Assembly: GCF_037203605.1 (NCBI RefSeq) | Contig: NZ_JBBDHC010000007.1 | Location: 1-64,000, forward strand | Length of the DNA: 64,000 nt | From: Denitratimonas tolerans | GTDB lineage: Bacteria; Pseudomonadota; Gammaproteobacteria; Xanthomonadales; Xanthomonadaceae | Reading direction: 5' to 3' | In this document: positions 49,472 to 57,602 of the stretch, piece after piece | Layout of the letters: every line of letters starts with the position of its first letter | Position numbering within the stretch: position 1 is the first letter of the stretch | The notes under the pieces: model-generated | Told to the model about the DNA's origin: nothing | Database searches by the model: none | What the model saw: only the letters and a program-made list of their open reading frames with translations | Made by a program: the position numbers and the translations under genes

Positions 49472-50481
49472 GTGCCGGGGTCGAGATGGCGTTTCACCAG
49501 CGCGGCCAGCGCGTCGGCGTGGGACGCCTCGGCGTTGAGCGCGGGGATGTAGCGCAGGCTCTGGCCGCCGGCTTCACGAAAGAATCCGGCGTTCTGCACC
49601 GCGATTTCCTCCAGCGTTTCCAGGCAGTCCACCGCAAAGCCGGGACACACCACGTCCAGGTGTCTGACGCCGCGTGCGGCCAGCGCGCGCACGGTCTGGT
49701 CGGTGTAGGGCGTCAGCCACTGGGCGCGGCCCAGGCGCGACTGGAAGGAAAGCGACCAGTCGGCCTCTTCCAGCCCGAGGCGCCGGGCGATGGCGCCGGC
49801 GCTGGCGCGGCACTGGTCGGCATAGGGGTCGCCGCGATCCACGCAGCGCTGCGGGATGCCGTGGAACGAAAACAGCAGGTGCCCCGGCTCCGCCTGCGCT
49901 TCGCGATGTGTGCGTATCGAGCCAGCAACAGCGTCGATCCACGCGGCATCGTCGTGATAATCCGGGATCAGGTGCAGCTCCGGCCAGCGTCGCCAGCCGC
50001 CCAGCTCAGCGGTCACCGCATCGAACACCGAGGCGGTGGTGGTGCCCGAATATTGCGGATAGAGCGGCAGCACCACGAGCCGTTCCACGCCGCGTTCGCG
50101 CAGCGCCCGCATCTGCCGGGAAACCGACGGTTCGCCATAGCGCATCGCCAGGGCCACGGCGGTGCGGTCGGCGCATCGCGCCGCCACGGCGGCGGCCAGA
50201 TCCTCGCTGAGCCAGGCCAGCGGCGAGCCGCGTCCGGTCCAGATGCTGCGGTAAAGCGCGGCCGAACGCGGCGCGCGGAACGGCAGGATGATGCCATACA
50301 GGATCGGGAACCAGAGTGCGCGCGGCAGCTCGACGACGCGACGATCGGCGAGGAACTCTGCAAGATAACGGCGCAATGCGCGAGGTTCGGGAGATTCCGG
50401 GGTTCCAAGGTTGACCAGAAGCACGCCGGTGCGCGGCTCGTGGCCGGCGTCGTCGTCGGTGGAGGACAGGGAGTCGGTCAT
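49468..50481 (-). CDS. hemH: Ferrochelatase HemH
   Basis: HemH inserts iron into protoporphyrin in the last step of protoheme synthesis. The 337-residue protein has the catalytic His207 in FSFHGIPQR, an N-terminal GVLLVNLGTPESP, and YPQYSGTTTASVFDAV. Its ATG was chosen at MTDSLSS because the longer open frame upstream is not conserved. There is no Cys cluster near the C-terminus, so the 2Fe-2S form is unlikely. It ends in a four-base overlap with the convergent metallopeptidase gene. Confidence 0.95.
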   Translation of the reverse strand: MTDSLSSTDDDAGHEPRTGVLLVNLGTPESPEPRALRRYLAEFLADRRVVELPRALWFPILYGIILPFRAPRSAALYRSIWTGRGSPLAWLSEDLAAAVAARCADRTAVALAMRYGEPSVSRQMRALRERGVERLVVLPLYPQYSGTTTASVFDAVTAELGGWRRWPELHLIPDYHDDAAWIDAVAGSIRTHREAQAEPGHLLFSFHGIPQRCVDRGDPYADQCRASAGAIARRLGLEEADWSLSFQSRLGRAQWLTPYTDQTVRALAARGVRHLDVVCPGFAVDCLETLEEIAVQNAGFFREAGGQSLRYIPALNAEASHADALAALVKRHLDPGT

Positions 50482-50634
50482 GGGATTCCGGGGCGGCGAG
50501 GCCGGCGGCGGTGCCGCGACGCGCCCGCCAGCGTTGATTGGGCGTGGGAAAGTGTTATGCTCGCGCACAGCGCCCGCGATTTCACATAGAGGCGCAGTGA
50601 CGACGACCCCAATACTAATCGAAGGACGACACAG

Positions 50635-51570
50635 ATGCGTCCCAGCATGCGCCGACGGCTTCTGGCCGCCCTGATCTGCCTGCTCCCGCTGCCCGTGCTG
50701 GCTGCGCCGCTGGCCTATGTTTCGGCGTGGAATACGCTGTATCGCCTCGATCTGGCCACCGGGCAGGCCACGCCGATCGGCACCGGCATCGGCTTCAACG
50801 ACGTGGAAGGACTGGCCATCGCGCCGGACGGAACGCTCTACGGCGTGGCCGACGGCACCGCCGGCTCGGGATCGACCACGACCGACTTCCTGATCCGCAT
50901 CGACACCACGACGGGCAGGGGGGCCCTGGTCGGCGCGCTGCCCGGCCTGCAGGACACGGGGCCCAACGGCCAGCTCGATTACGGCCTGGCCTTCACCTGC
51001 AACGGACGCCTCTGGGCATCCTCCGACACCACCGGCCTGCTTTGGGAAATCGATCCATCCAACGCCTCGGCGCGGCAGGTCGGAAATACCGGCGCGCCGC
51101 TGACCGGACTGGGCGGGCGGGGGAACCAGCTCTTTGGCATCGGCGTGCAGAACGGATTCGGTCAGCGCGAGCAGCAGGCGCTGTATCGCATCGATCCATC
51201 CACCGCCGTGGCCACGCGCATCGGCAGCCTCGGCATCGACGATACCCTCAGCAGCGGCGGCGCGGATTTCGATTCCACGGGTGCGCTGTGGGCCACGCTG
51301 GATTCCCAGCCGCCCGACGTGAACCGCGCGAGCCGCCTGGCACGCATCAACCTGGACACCGGCCGCGCCGAGGTCGTCGGCTCGATCAGCGGCGTCCTGG
51401 AGAACGTCAGCGTGCGCGGCATGGCCATCGCGCCGCCCGCCGGCTGCACCGGCAACGGCGGCCTCGGCACGGCGGTCCAGTCGGTTCCCGGACCGGGTGC
51501 GCCGATGCTGCTGCTGCTGGGGCTGGTCGCCGCGCTGCTTGGCGCGGGCCGCCTGCGTCGCGCGCACTGA
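50635..51570 (+). CDS. Exported repeat protein with a C-terminal sorting-like tail
   Basis: The 311-residue protein has a signal peptide (cleavage near PVLA/APL). About 240 residues of repeated four-strand units follow (LYRLDLATGQATPIG, LLWEIDPSNASARQVG, LYRIDPSTAVATRIG, LARINLDTGRAEVVG), which suggests a beta-propeller-like fold. The end is a PGPGAPMLLLLGLVAALL helix followed by GAGRLRR, the layout of PEP-CTERM/IPTL-CTERM-type sorting signals. AAGGA precedes the ATG. The binding partner is unknown. Confidence 0.7.
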   Translation: MRPSMRRRLLAALICLLPLPVLAAPLAYVSAWNTLYRLDLATGQATPIGTGIGFNDVEGLAIAPDGTLYGVADGTAGSGSTTTDFLIRIDTTTGRGALVGALPGLQDTGPNGQLDYGLAFTCNGRLWASSDTTGLLWEIDPSNASARQVGNTGAPLTGLGGRGNQLFGIGVQNGFGQREQQALYRIDPSTAVATRIGSLGIDDTLSSGGADFDSTGALWATLDSQPPDVNRASRLARINLDTGRAEVVGSISGVLENVSVRGMAIAPPAGCTGNGGLGTAVQSVPGPGAPMLLLLGLVAALLGAGRLRRAH

Positions 51571-51680
51571 TTGCGCTTCCGGGCGTCGCCCCGCCGCGCG
51601 TACCGCCGCGGTTTGGGCCGGGATTCATTCCCGCGGCCGCATACTCGCCGCGTTTCCCGCACACATTCCACGGAGGCATC

Positions 51681-52364
51681 ATGTCCCGCATTCTGCTCTC
51701 TATCCTGTTGCTGATCGGCATGGGCGTGTTCGCGTCAACCGCGCAGGCGCGCCCCACCGAGGACGAACGCCTGCAGCAGGCGGTAAAGGTGCTCGATGAA
51801 GTCATGCGGATGCCCGAGAACGCGATCCCGCAAAGGCTGCTGAGTGACGCCTACGCAGTCGCCGTCGTTCCCGAAGTGGTCAAGGCCGGACTCGTCGTCG
51901 GTGGACGTCACGGCCGCGGGGTGATTGCCGTGCGCCAGGCCGACGGCAGCTGGAGCACCCCGAGTTTCATCAGCCTCACCGGCGGCAGCATAGGTTTCCA
52001 GGCCGGCGTGCAGGCCACCGACGTGGTGCTGGTGTTCCGCTCCGAGCGCGGGGTGGATTCCATCGTCAATGGCAAGTTCACCCTCGGCGCGGATGCGGCG
52101 GTCGCCGCCGGCCCGGTGGGACGCATGGCCCAGGCGTCCACCGACGGTCAGCTCAAGGCCGAGATCTATTCCTACTCGCGCTCGCGCGGCCTGTTCGCCG
52201 GCGTTGCGCTGGACGGCGCGGTGCTGTCGATCGACCATCGCGCCAACGCCCGCGCCTACGGGCGCGACACCACGCCGCGCGCGGTCTTTGAAGGCCGCGT
52301 GAAGAAGGCACCGCCAGCCGTCGTGGATTTCCGCGACCGGCTGGAGGAATACGGCGCGCGCTGA
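51681..52364 (+). CDS. Exported SYLF-domain lipid-binding protein
   Basis: The 227-residue protein has a signal peptide (cleavage near AQA/RPT) and one SYLF (DUF500) domain. Family segments are SDAYAVAVVPEVVKAGLVVG, GRGVIAVR, GGSIGFQAGVQATDVVLVF and YSYSRSRGLFAGVALDGAVL. SYLF domains bind phosphoinositides or other lipids; the bacterial role is unclear. CGGAGG precedes the ATG. Confidence 0.9.
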   Translation: MSRILLSILLLIGMGVFASTAQARPTEDERLQQAVKVLDEVMRMPENAIPQRLLSDAYAVAVVPEVVKAGLVVGGRHGRGVIAVRQADGSWSTPSFISLTGGSIGFQAGVQATDVVLVFRSERGVDSIVNGKFTLGADAAVAAGPVGRMAQASTDGQLKAEIYSYSRSRGLFAGVALDGAVLSIDHRANARAYGRDTTPRAVFEGRVKKAPPAVVDFRDRLEEYGAR

Positions 52365-52426
52365 GCCTGCCGGCCCGGCGGCGGCTGCGCTATGCTGCTT
52401 TCCTTTCCTTTCGTGAGGCATACGCC

Positions 52427-52654
52427 ATGGGCGGCTTCAGTATCTGGCACTGGCTGATCGTGCTTCTGGTCGTGGTGCTGCTGTTTGGCACCAAGAAGCT
52501 GCGCAACGTGGGCTCCGACCTCGGCAGCGCCATCCGCAGCTTCCGCAAGGGTCTGCAGGAAGACGAGGCAGCGGACAAGAAGCTCGATGACGCCTCGGGC
52601 CAGGGCGCCGAGCAGCCGGCGCACAAGGCACCGACCGAGACCAAGGGCGACTGA
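52427..52654 (+). CDS. tatA: Twin-arginine translocase subunit TatA
   Basis: TatA oligomerises to form the pore for folded Tat substrates. The 75-residue protein has the membrane helix WHWLIVLLVVVLLFGTKKL and a following amphipathic helix starting at RNVGSDLGSAIRSFRKGL, the TatA/E pattern, with an acidic disordered tail. tatB and tatC follow at once. Confidence 0.95.
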   Translation: MGGFSIWHWLIVLLVVVLLFGTKKLRNVGSDLGSAIRSFRKGLQEDEAADKKLDDASGQGAEQPAHKAPTETKGD

Positions 52655-52671
52655 CCGGGCGGGACGCGACG

Positions 52672-52992
52672 ATGTTCGAGGTCAGCCTGGTCGAACTGGC
52701 CGTGATCGGACTGGTGGCACTGCTCGTGCTCGGCCCGGAGCGGCTGCCGCGCGCCGCGCGCATGGCCGGGCTCTACCTGCGCAAGGCGCGCGCCACCTGG
52801 TACTCGATCCGCACCGACATCGAGCGCGAGCTGGCGGCCGATGACCTCAAGCGCGCGATGAAGGACACCCGGCAAAGCCTGCTCTCGGCACCATCGACCT
52901 CGGCTCCGGCCCGGGAGGTGCCTGACGCGGGTACCTCGTCCGAAGCAGACGTACCGCCCGAAACCGGCCGTGACGCCGGGCCGGCAGGCTGA
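52672..52992 (+). CDS. tatB: Twin-arginine translocase subunit TatB
   Basis: TatB joins TatC in substrate recognition. The 106-residue protein has the TatB pattern of a short N-terminal helix (VELAVIGLVALLVLGPERLP, with the Glu-Arg after the Gly-Pro hinge) and an amphipathic helix from RAARMAGLYL onward. It lies between tatA and tatC with short gaps. Confidence 0.95.
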   Translation: MFEVSLVELAVIGLVALLVLGPERLPRAARMAGLYLRKARATWYSIRTDIERELAADDLKRAMKDTRQSLLSAPSTSAPAREVPDAGTSSEADVPPETGRDAGPAG

Positions 52993-52995
52993 GCC

Positions 52996-53754
52996 GTGGG
53001 ATCGGCGGAAACCGGCACCGAGCAGAGCCTGATCGGCCACCTGGTCGAGCTGCGCGCGCGCCTGCTGCGCGCCGTGCTGGCGGTGCTGGCGATCTTCATT
53101 GCCCTGCTGCCTTTCGCCAACCGCATCTACACCCTGCTGTCCGAGCCGCTGCGCGCCAAGCTGCCCGCCGGCACCCAGATGGTCGCCATCGACGTCGCCA
53201 GCCCCTTCCTCACCCCGATCAAGCTGGCGCTGTTCACCGCCCTGATCCTGGCCATGCCGGTCGTGCTCTATCAGCTCTGGGCCTTCGTTGCGCCGGGGTT
53301 GTACCGACACGAGCAGAAGCTGGCGCGCCCGCTGCTGGTCTCGGCCGTGCTCCTGTTCTACGTCGGCTGCGCCTTCGCCTACTTCCTGGTGCTGCCGGCC
53401 GTGTTCGGCTTCCTCACCGGCGTCGCGCCCGAAGGCGTGGCGATGATGACCGACATCAGCCGCTACCTCGACTTCGTGCTGGTGCTCTTTCTGGCCTTCG
53501 GCTTCAGCTTCGAGGTGCCCGTCGCCGTGGTGATCCTGGTGCTGCTGGGCTGGGTCAGCGTCGAGCAGCTGCGCGAATCGCGCGGCTACGTGATCGTGGG
53601 TGCCTTCGTGGTGGCGGCCGTCATCACCCCGCCGGACGTCATCTCCCAGCTGATGCTGGCCATTCCGATGTGCCTGCTGTATGAGGTCGGGCTGCTGGTG
53701 GCGCGCTCCATCACCCGCCAGCGTGAGGCCGACGCACCCACCGACAGCGAGTGA
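52996..53754 (+). CDS. tatC: Twin-arginine translocase subunit TatC
   Basis: TatC is the six-helix receptor that binds the twin-arginine signal. The 252-residue protein starts with GTG and shows the conserved early segment LIGHLVELRARLLRA (cytoplasmic N-terminus) and VALVAPGLYRHEQKL-like region (FVAPGLYRHEQ) before helix 3. The conserved helix 4-5 region GFSFEVPVAVVILVLLGWVS follows. The WYL regulator begins six bases after its stop. Confidence 0.95.
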   Translation: MGSAETGTEQSLIGHLVELRARLLRAVLAVLAIFIALLPFANRIYTLLSEPLRAKLPAGTQMVAIDVASPFLTPIKLALFTALILAMPVVLYQLWAFVAPGLYRHEQKLARPLLVSAVLLFYVGCAFAYFLVLPAVFGFLTGVAPEGVAMMTDISRYLDFVLVLFLAFGFSFEVPVAVVILVLLGWVSVEQLRESRGYVIVGAFVVAAVITPPDVISQLMLAIPMCLLYEVGLLVARSITRQREADAPTDSE

Positions 53755-53760
53755 CCGGGC

Positions 53761-54735
53761 ATGGAACGCTACGAGCGCATCAACCTCCTGCACCGGCGCC
53801 TGAGCCAGGCGCGGGTGCCCGTATCCCTGCAGCGCCTGATCGAGGACCTGCAGTGCTCGCGCGCCACCGTCTACCGCGACGTGGCCTTCCTGCGCGACTA
53901 CCTCGGTGCGCCGGTGGAGACCTCCGACGATCCGCCCGGGTTCCGCTACGACATGGCCGAAGCCGAGCGCTTCGAGCTGCCTGGCCTGTGGCTGAGTCCG
54001 GACGAACTGCACGCGCTGCTCGCCACGCACCAGCTGCTGGATCGCTCCGGCACCGGCGGGTTCCTCGGCGATGCGCTGGAACCCATCCGCGAGCGCATCG
54101 ACCAGCTCCTGGCCGAACAGGCCGGCGGCAAGCGCTGGCCGGTTGAGCGGGTGCGGGTCATCAGCAGCGGCACCCGCAGCCTGGACCAGGCCGCGTTTCG
54201 CGCCGCCGCCGGTGCCGTGCTGCAGCGCCGGCGGCTGAGCTTCCGCTACCGCGCGCGCTCCACCGGGGCAACCACCCAGCGCACGGTCTCGCCGCAGCGC
54301 CTGACCCACTACCGCAACAACTGGTACCTGGACGCCTTCGACCACGAACGTCAGGCGTTGCGCAGCTTTTCGCTCGATCGGATCGACCAGGCGCGCCCCT
54401 TCGACGAAGCCGCCATCGACGTGCCGGAGGCCGAGCTCGACCAGCACCTGGCCTCCAGCTACGGCATCTTCTCCGGCCCGCCCAAAGCCTGGGCCACCGT
54501 GGTTTTTTCCGCCGACGCGGCGCGCTGGGCCGCGGAAGAGCGCTGGCACTCCCAGCAGCAGGGCCGCTTCCTGCCGGACGGGCGCTACGAACTGCGCCTG
54601 CCCTACAGCAGCTCGCGCGAACTGCTGATGGACGTGCTGCGCTACGGCCCCGACGCCACCGTGGTGGAACCGGTCAGCCTGCGCGCCGAAGCGCAGATCC
54701 GCCTGCGCCTGGCGCTGGGAAACTACGGCGGCTGA
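53761..54735 (+). CDS. WYL-domain transcriptional regulator
   Basis: The 324-residue protein has an N-terminal winged helix (about 1-60, VSLQRLIEDLQCSRATVYRD), then a WYL domain (about 140-235, with NNWYLDAFDHERQALRSFSL) and a WCX-like C-terminal part (LPYSSSRELLMDVLRYGPDA). WYL regulators sense nucleic acids or nucleotides and often control defence or DNA-repair genes. It starts six bases after tatC and may share its transcript. No defence genes are adjacent. Confidence 0.9.
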   Translation: MERYERINLLHRRLSQARVPVSLQRLIEDLQCSRATVYRDVAFLRDYLGAPVETSDDPPGFRYDMAEAERFELPGLWLSPDELHALLATHQLLDRSGTGGFLGDALEPIRERIDQLLAEQAGGKRWPVERVRVISSGTRSLDQAAFRAAAGAVLQRRRLSFRYRARSTGATTQRTVSPQRLTHYRNNWYLDAFDHERQALRSFSLDRIDQARPFDEAAIDVPEAELDQHLASSYGIFSGPPKAWATVVFSADAARWAAEERWHSQQQGRFLPDGRYELRLPYSSSRELLMDVLRYGPDATVVEPVSLRAEAQIRLRLALGNYGG

Positions 54736-54847
54736 GGGGCGTGCTTGCGCCGCCGTTCGCCGCCGGGATTTGAGTGCTGCGTCCTTCCCGTCCTTCGGTG
54801 TGGTGGACGTTGTCGCAAGCAGGATGTGCCGCGCTTCTTCCTCTGCC

Positions 54848-56995
54848 TCAATAGGCGAAGTTGAGGCTCACCCACGCGCTGCGCGGTGCGCCCGGGGTGA
54901 TGTTGTTGTTGCTGTGGGCGCTGGCGAAGTAGCGTTTGTCGGTCAGGTTCTCGATGTTGAGCTGCATCTGGAGCGATTCGGTCGCGCTCCAGTAGAGCGC
55001 GGCGTCGAAGCGGGTGAAGGCGGGCAGGGTCACCTGGTTGTCGACGTTGGCGTACATCGCGCCGCGATGGATGATGCCCAGGCCCGCGCCGAGGCGAGGG
55101 GTGAAGTCGTAGCGGTTCCAGAGCGAGGCGGAATGCCGCGGGAGCTGCGCGAGGCGGTTGCCCTTGTGCGCGCTGGTGCCGAGGTCTGCGAGAAGTTCGC
55201 CGTTCTGGCGGGCGTAGCCGCCCATCACCTGCCAGGCGTCGCTGATGCGTCCGGCCAGACCGATCTCCACGCCTCGGGTGACCTGCCCGTCGGTCAGCCG
55301 CATGCGGGTGGGATCGTCCGGGTCGACCACGGCCACGTTGCGGCGATCCAGCCGATAGACCGCGAGGCTGGCCTGCAGGTCGCGTCGGATATCCCACTTC
55401 GCGCCGAGCTCGCGGTTGCGGAAGCTCTCGGGTTCGAGTGCGGCGTTGTCGGCGTTGAGCGAGGCGAGCTGGTCGCCGGCGCGCGGCTGGAAGGCGCGGC
55501 TCAGGCTGGCGTACAGCGAGACGTCGGCCGTCGGCTTGAAGACGATGCCGGCGCGCGGCGAATTCTTGCGGTCTTTGGAGCGGAACACGTCGCCGTTGCG
55601 GCGATTGGTGAGGTCCACGCGGAAGTCGTCGTGGCGCAGGCCCAGGATCGCCAGCCAGCGCGGCGAGAAGGCAATCTGGTTTTGCAGGTACAGCGCCGAA
55701 ATTTTCGCGACGCTGTGGTTGTCGGCATCGCTGGCGCTCTGGCTGAAGCTCACCGGCACGCGCACGTTGGGATCGAGCACGGACACCACGCTGTCGCCCG
55801 GGGCAAAGTGGCCGGTCAGGCGGGCGTTGTCGGTGGTCTGGCGGCCGAGCTCCACGCCGGCCAGCAGGGTGTGCTCGACCGCGCCGGCGCGCAGGTTCCA
55901 CACCAGGTCGGTCTGGTTGAAGAGGTTGCGGCGCGTGGTTTCGTTGCGGTACGCGGCAAGGCTCACCGTGGTCCCGCCGGCACCGACCGCACCGGGGAAC
56001 ACGTTCTGGTACATCTTGTCGTAGTCGGCGGCGCGCAGGTGGTTGCGCAGTTCGAGGTCGGGACTGAAGCGGTGTTCGAGCGCGGCGTCGAAGGCGTCCG
56101 CCGTGGCCTCGGAAACGCTCAGCGCGGGATTGCCGAAGAAAGTCGAGGGAGGCACGTCGACCGGGCGGCCCTGGAACGAGGGTACGCCGCGATCGGCGGT
56201 GCGCTCGTCGTGGAAGCGTTCGTAGGACAGATCCAGGTTCGTGTCTGGCCCGAGGTCGATGCCGTAGGTCGGATTGACGCCGTGGCGCTTGAGCCAGGCG
56301 TCGTCGCGATGGCTTTCCGAATCTTCCAGCATGGCGTTGAGGCGGAATCCGGCGGTCGTGCCTATCGCCCGACCGAGGTCGAGCGTGCCGCGCCGCCGCT
56401 GGTGCGAGCCGAACTGCAGCGTGCCGTTGGTCAGATCCACGCCGTCCGCCTTGCGGGTGATGCGGTTGATCACGCCGCCGCTGCCTCCGCGTCCGAAAAT
56501 CATCGCGTTGGGGCCCTTGATCGCCTCCACGCGGTCGAGGTTGTACATGTCGCGGAAGTACTGCACGTCGTCGCGGATGCCGTCCACGAAGAAGTCGCCG
56601 GTGGTGCTGTTGCCGCGCAGCACGGCGGTATCGCGGTTGCCTTCGCCCTGCGCGGTGCCGATGCCCGGCAGGTAGCGGAAGGCATCGCCCAGGCTGGTGA
56701 TGGCCTGGTCGGCCACGAGCTTGTCGGTAACGGTCGTGACGGCCTGCGGCACGTCGAGCAGCGGGGTGTCGGTTCTGGTTGCGCCGCGCGTGTTGCGGAT
56801 GCTGTAGTCGGGCAGGTAGCGCTGCGCGGTGACCTCGATCGAGTCGAGCTTCCTCGCGGCGGCGCGCGGGCTGTCGCCGGCGTCGGCGCTCTTGGGGGCT
56901 GCGGTCGCCGAGGCCATGCATACCAGCGCGCCGACTGCGACGGTGGCGGCCATGCAGCGGGCGCAGGGTGTGGGTTGGCGTGGGTTGGTCGACAT
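54848..56995 (-). CDS. TonB-dependent catecholate siderophore receptor (Fiu-like)
   Basis: The 715-residue outer-membrane receptor has a signal peptide (about 1-33), a TonB box region before residue 60, a plug domain (about 75-180, PQAVTTVTDKLVADQAITSL and NAMIFGRGGSGGVINRITRK) and a 22-strand barrel ending in a terminal aromatic strand (AWVSLNFAY). The plug sequence places it with Fiu/FhuE-type siderophore receptors. A candidate Fur box lies upstream, and ybiI is divergent. Confidence 0.9.
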   Translation of the reverse strand: MSTNPRQPTPCARCMAATVAVGALVCMASATAAPKSADAGDSPRAAARKLDSIEVTAQRYLPDYSIRNTRGATRTDTPLLDVPQAVTTVTDKLVADQAITSLGDAFRYLPGIGTAQGEGNRDTAVLRGNSTTGDFFVDGIRDDVQYFRDMYNLDRVEAIKGPNAMIFGRGGSGGVINRITRKADGVDLTNGTLQFGSHQRRRGTLDLGRAIGTTAGFRLNAMLEDSESHRDDAWLKRHGVNPTYGIDLGPDTNLDLSYERFHDERTADRGVPSFQGRPVDVPPSTFFGNPALSVSEATADAFDAALEHRFSPDLELRNHLRAADYDKMYQNVFPGAVGAGGTTVSLAAYRNETTRRNLFNQTDLVWNLRAGAVEHTLLAGVELGRQTTDNARLTGHFAPGDSVVSVLDPNVRVPVSFSQSASDADNHSVAKISALYLQNQIAFSPRWLAILGLRHDDFRVDLTNRRNGDVFRSKDRKNSPRAGIVFKPTADVSLYASLSRAFQPRAGDQLASLNADNAALEPESFRNRELGAKWDIRRDLQASLAVYRLDRRNVAVVDPDDPTRMRLTDGQVTRGVEIGLAGRISDAWQVMGGYARQNGELLADLGTSAHKGNRLAQLPRHSASLWNRYDFTPRLGAGLGIIHRGAMYANVDNQVTLPAFTRFDAALYWSATESLQMQLNIENLTDKRYFASAHSNNNITPGAPRSAWVSLNFAY

Positions 56996-57035
56996 GGAAA
57001 GTCCTGAGGCTCGGAGCAGTGCAAGGGATGCGCAT

Positions 57036-57054
57036 GCTAATGCGAGTCATTCCC
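57036..57054 (-). promoter_or_regulatory. Candidate Fur box upstream of the siderophore receptor
   Basis: GCTAATGCGAGTCATTCCC matches the 19-base Fur consensus at 13 positions, including both AAT/ATT halves. It lies 41-59 bases upstream of the receptor ATG, where Fur would block the promoter when iron is ample. It is 70 bases from the divergent ybiI start and could affect that gene too. Confidence 0.6.
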
Positions 57055-57123
57055 ATCCGCAAGGCGCGGTTTTCCTCCGCCGACGGCTTGAGAAGCTGCG
57101 CCATCGCCACCATTCCTGCGGTC

Positions 57124-57387
57124 ATGGCCACTGGATGGGCAAAAGACGGCGCGGTACAGGAGCAGATCGACAGCACCGTCGAAGACGCCGTATCGCGTGC
57201 GCGCAGCCGTCTGGCCACGGGCCCGGGCCTGAGCGAATGCGAGGAGTGCGGCGAGCCGATTCCCGAGGCGCGCCGCAGGGCCATGCCCGGCGCGCGTCGC
57301 TGTCTGGTCTGCCAGAACGCGCACGATGAAGACGCGGCGTTTACCGGCTACAACCGGCGCGGCAGCAAGGACAGCCAGCTGCGCTGA
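57124..57387 (+). CDS. ybiI: DksA/TraR zinc-finger protein YbiI
   Basis: The 87-residue protein has the DksA-type four-Cys finger (CEECGEPIPEARRRAMPGAR, then RCLVCQ) and ends in TGYNRRGSKDSQLR, which is nearly identical to E. coli YbiI. The start at 57124 gives MATGWAKDG, also as in YbiI. In E. coli it is next to fiu, and here it is divergent from a Fiu-like receptor. The ybiX (2OG-Fe(II) hydroxylase) gene that lies between them in E. coli is missing. Confidence 0.9.
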   Translation: MATGWAKDGAVQEQIDSTVEDAVSRARSRLATGPGLSECEECGEPIPEARRRAMPGARRCLVCQNAHDEDAAFTGYNRRGSKDSQLR

Positions 57388-57529
57388 GGGCCGCGTACGG
57401 CGGTCGCAAGGCAAGCATCCGGCCGCGCCGCAGGGCGTGACCTGGACAGACTCCCTTGATTTGTCCTTCACGCCAGCACAGTGCGGGAAGGACGAGCCGA
57501 GCGTCAGGGGCGATCAGCCCGGCGGCCCC

Positions 57530-57560
57530 AAAACGAACGGCGGGCCCGGAGGCCCGCCGT
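57530..57560 (-). terminator. Terminator after gapdh (minus strand)
   Basis: On the minus strand ACGGCGGGCC pairs with GGCCCGCCGT around a four-base loop and is followed by TCGTTTT. It lies about 40 bases past the GAPDH stop. Confidence 0.85.
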
Positions 57561-57602
57561 CGGTGCGCACGCCGGCGCGTGTGCGAAAGACTGCGTGCGA
57601 AC

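Noticed and set aside
49468..51567. 699-codon version of the hemH frame
   Set aside because: The extension is the antisense of the exported repeat protein gene; ferrochelatase similarity begins at the ATG at 50481.
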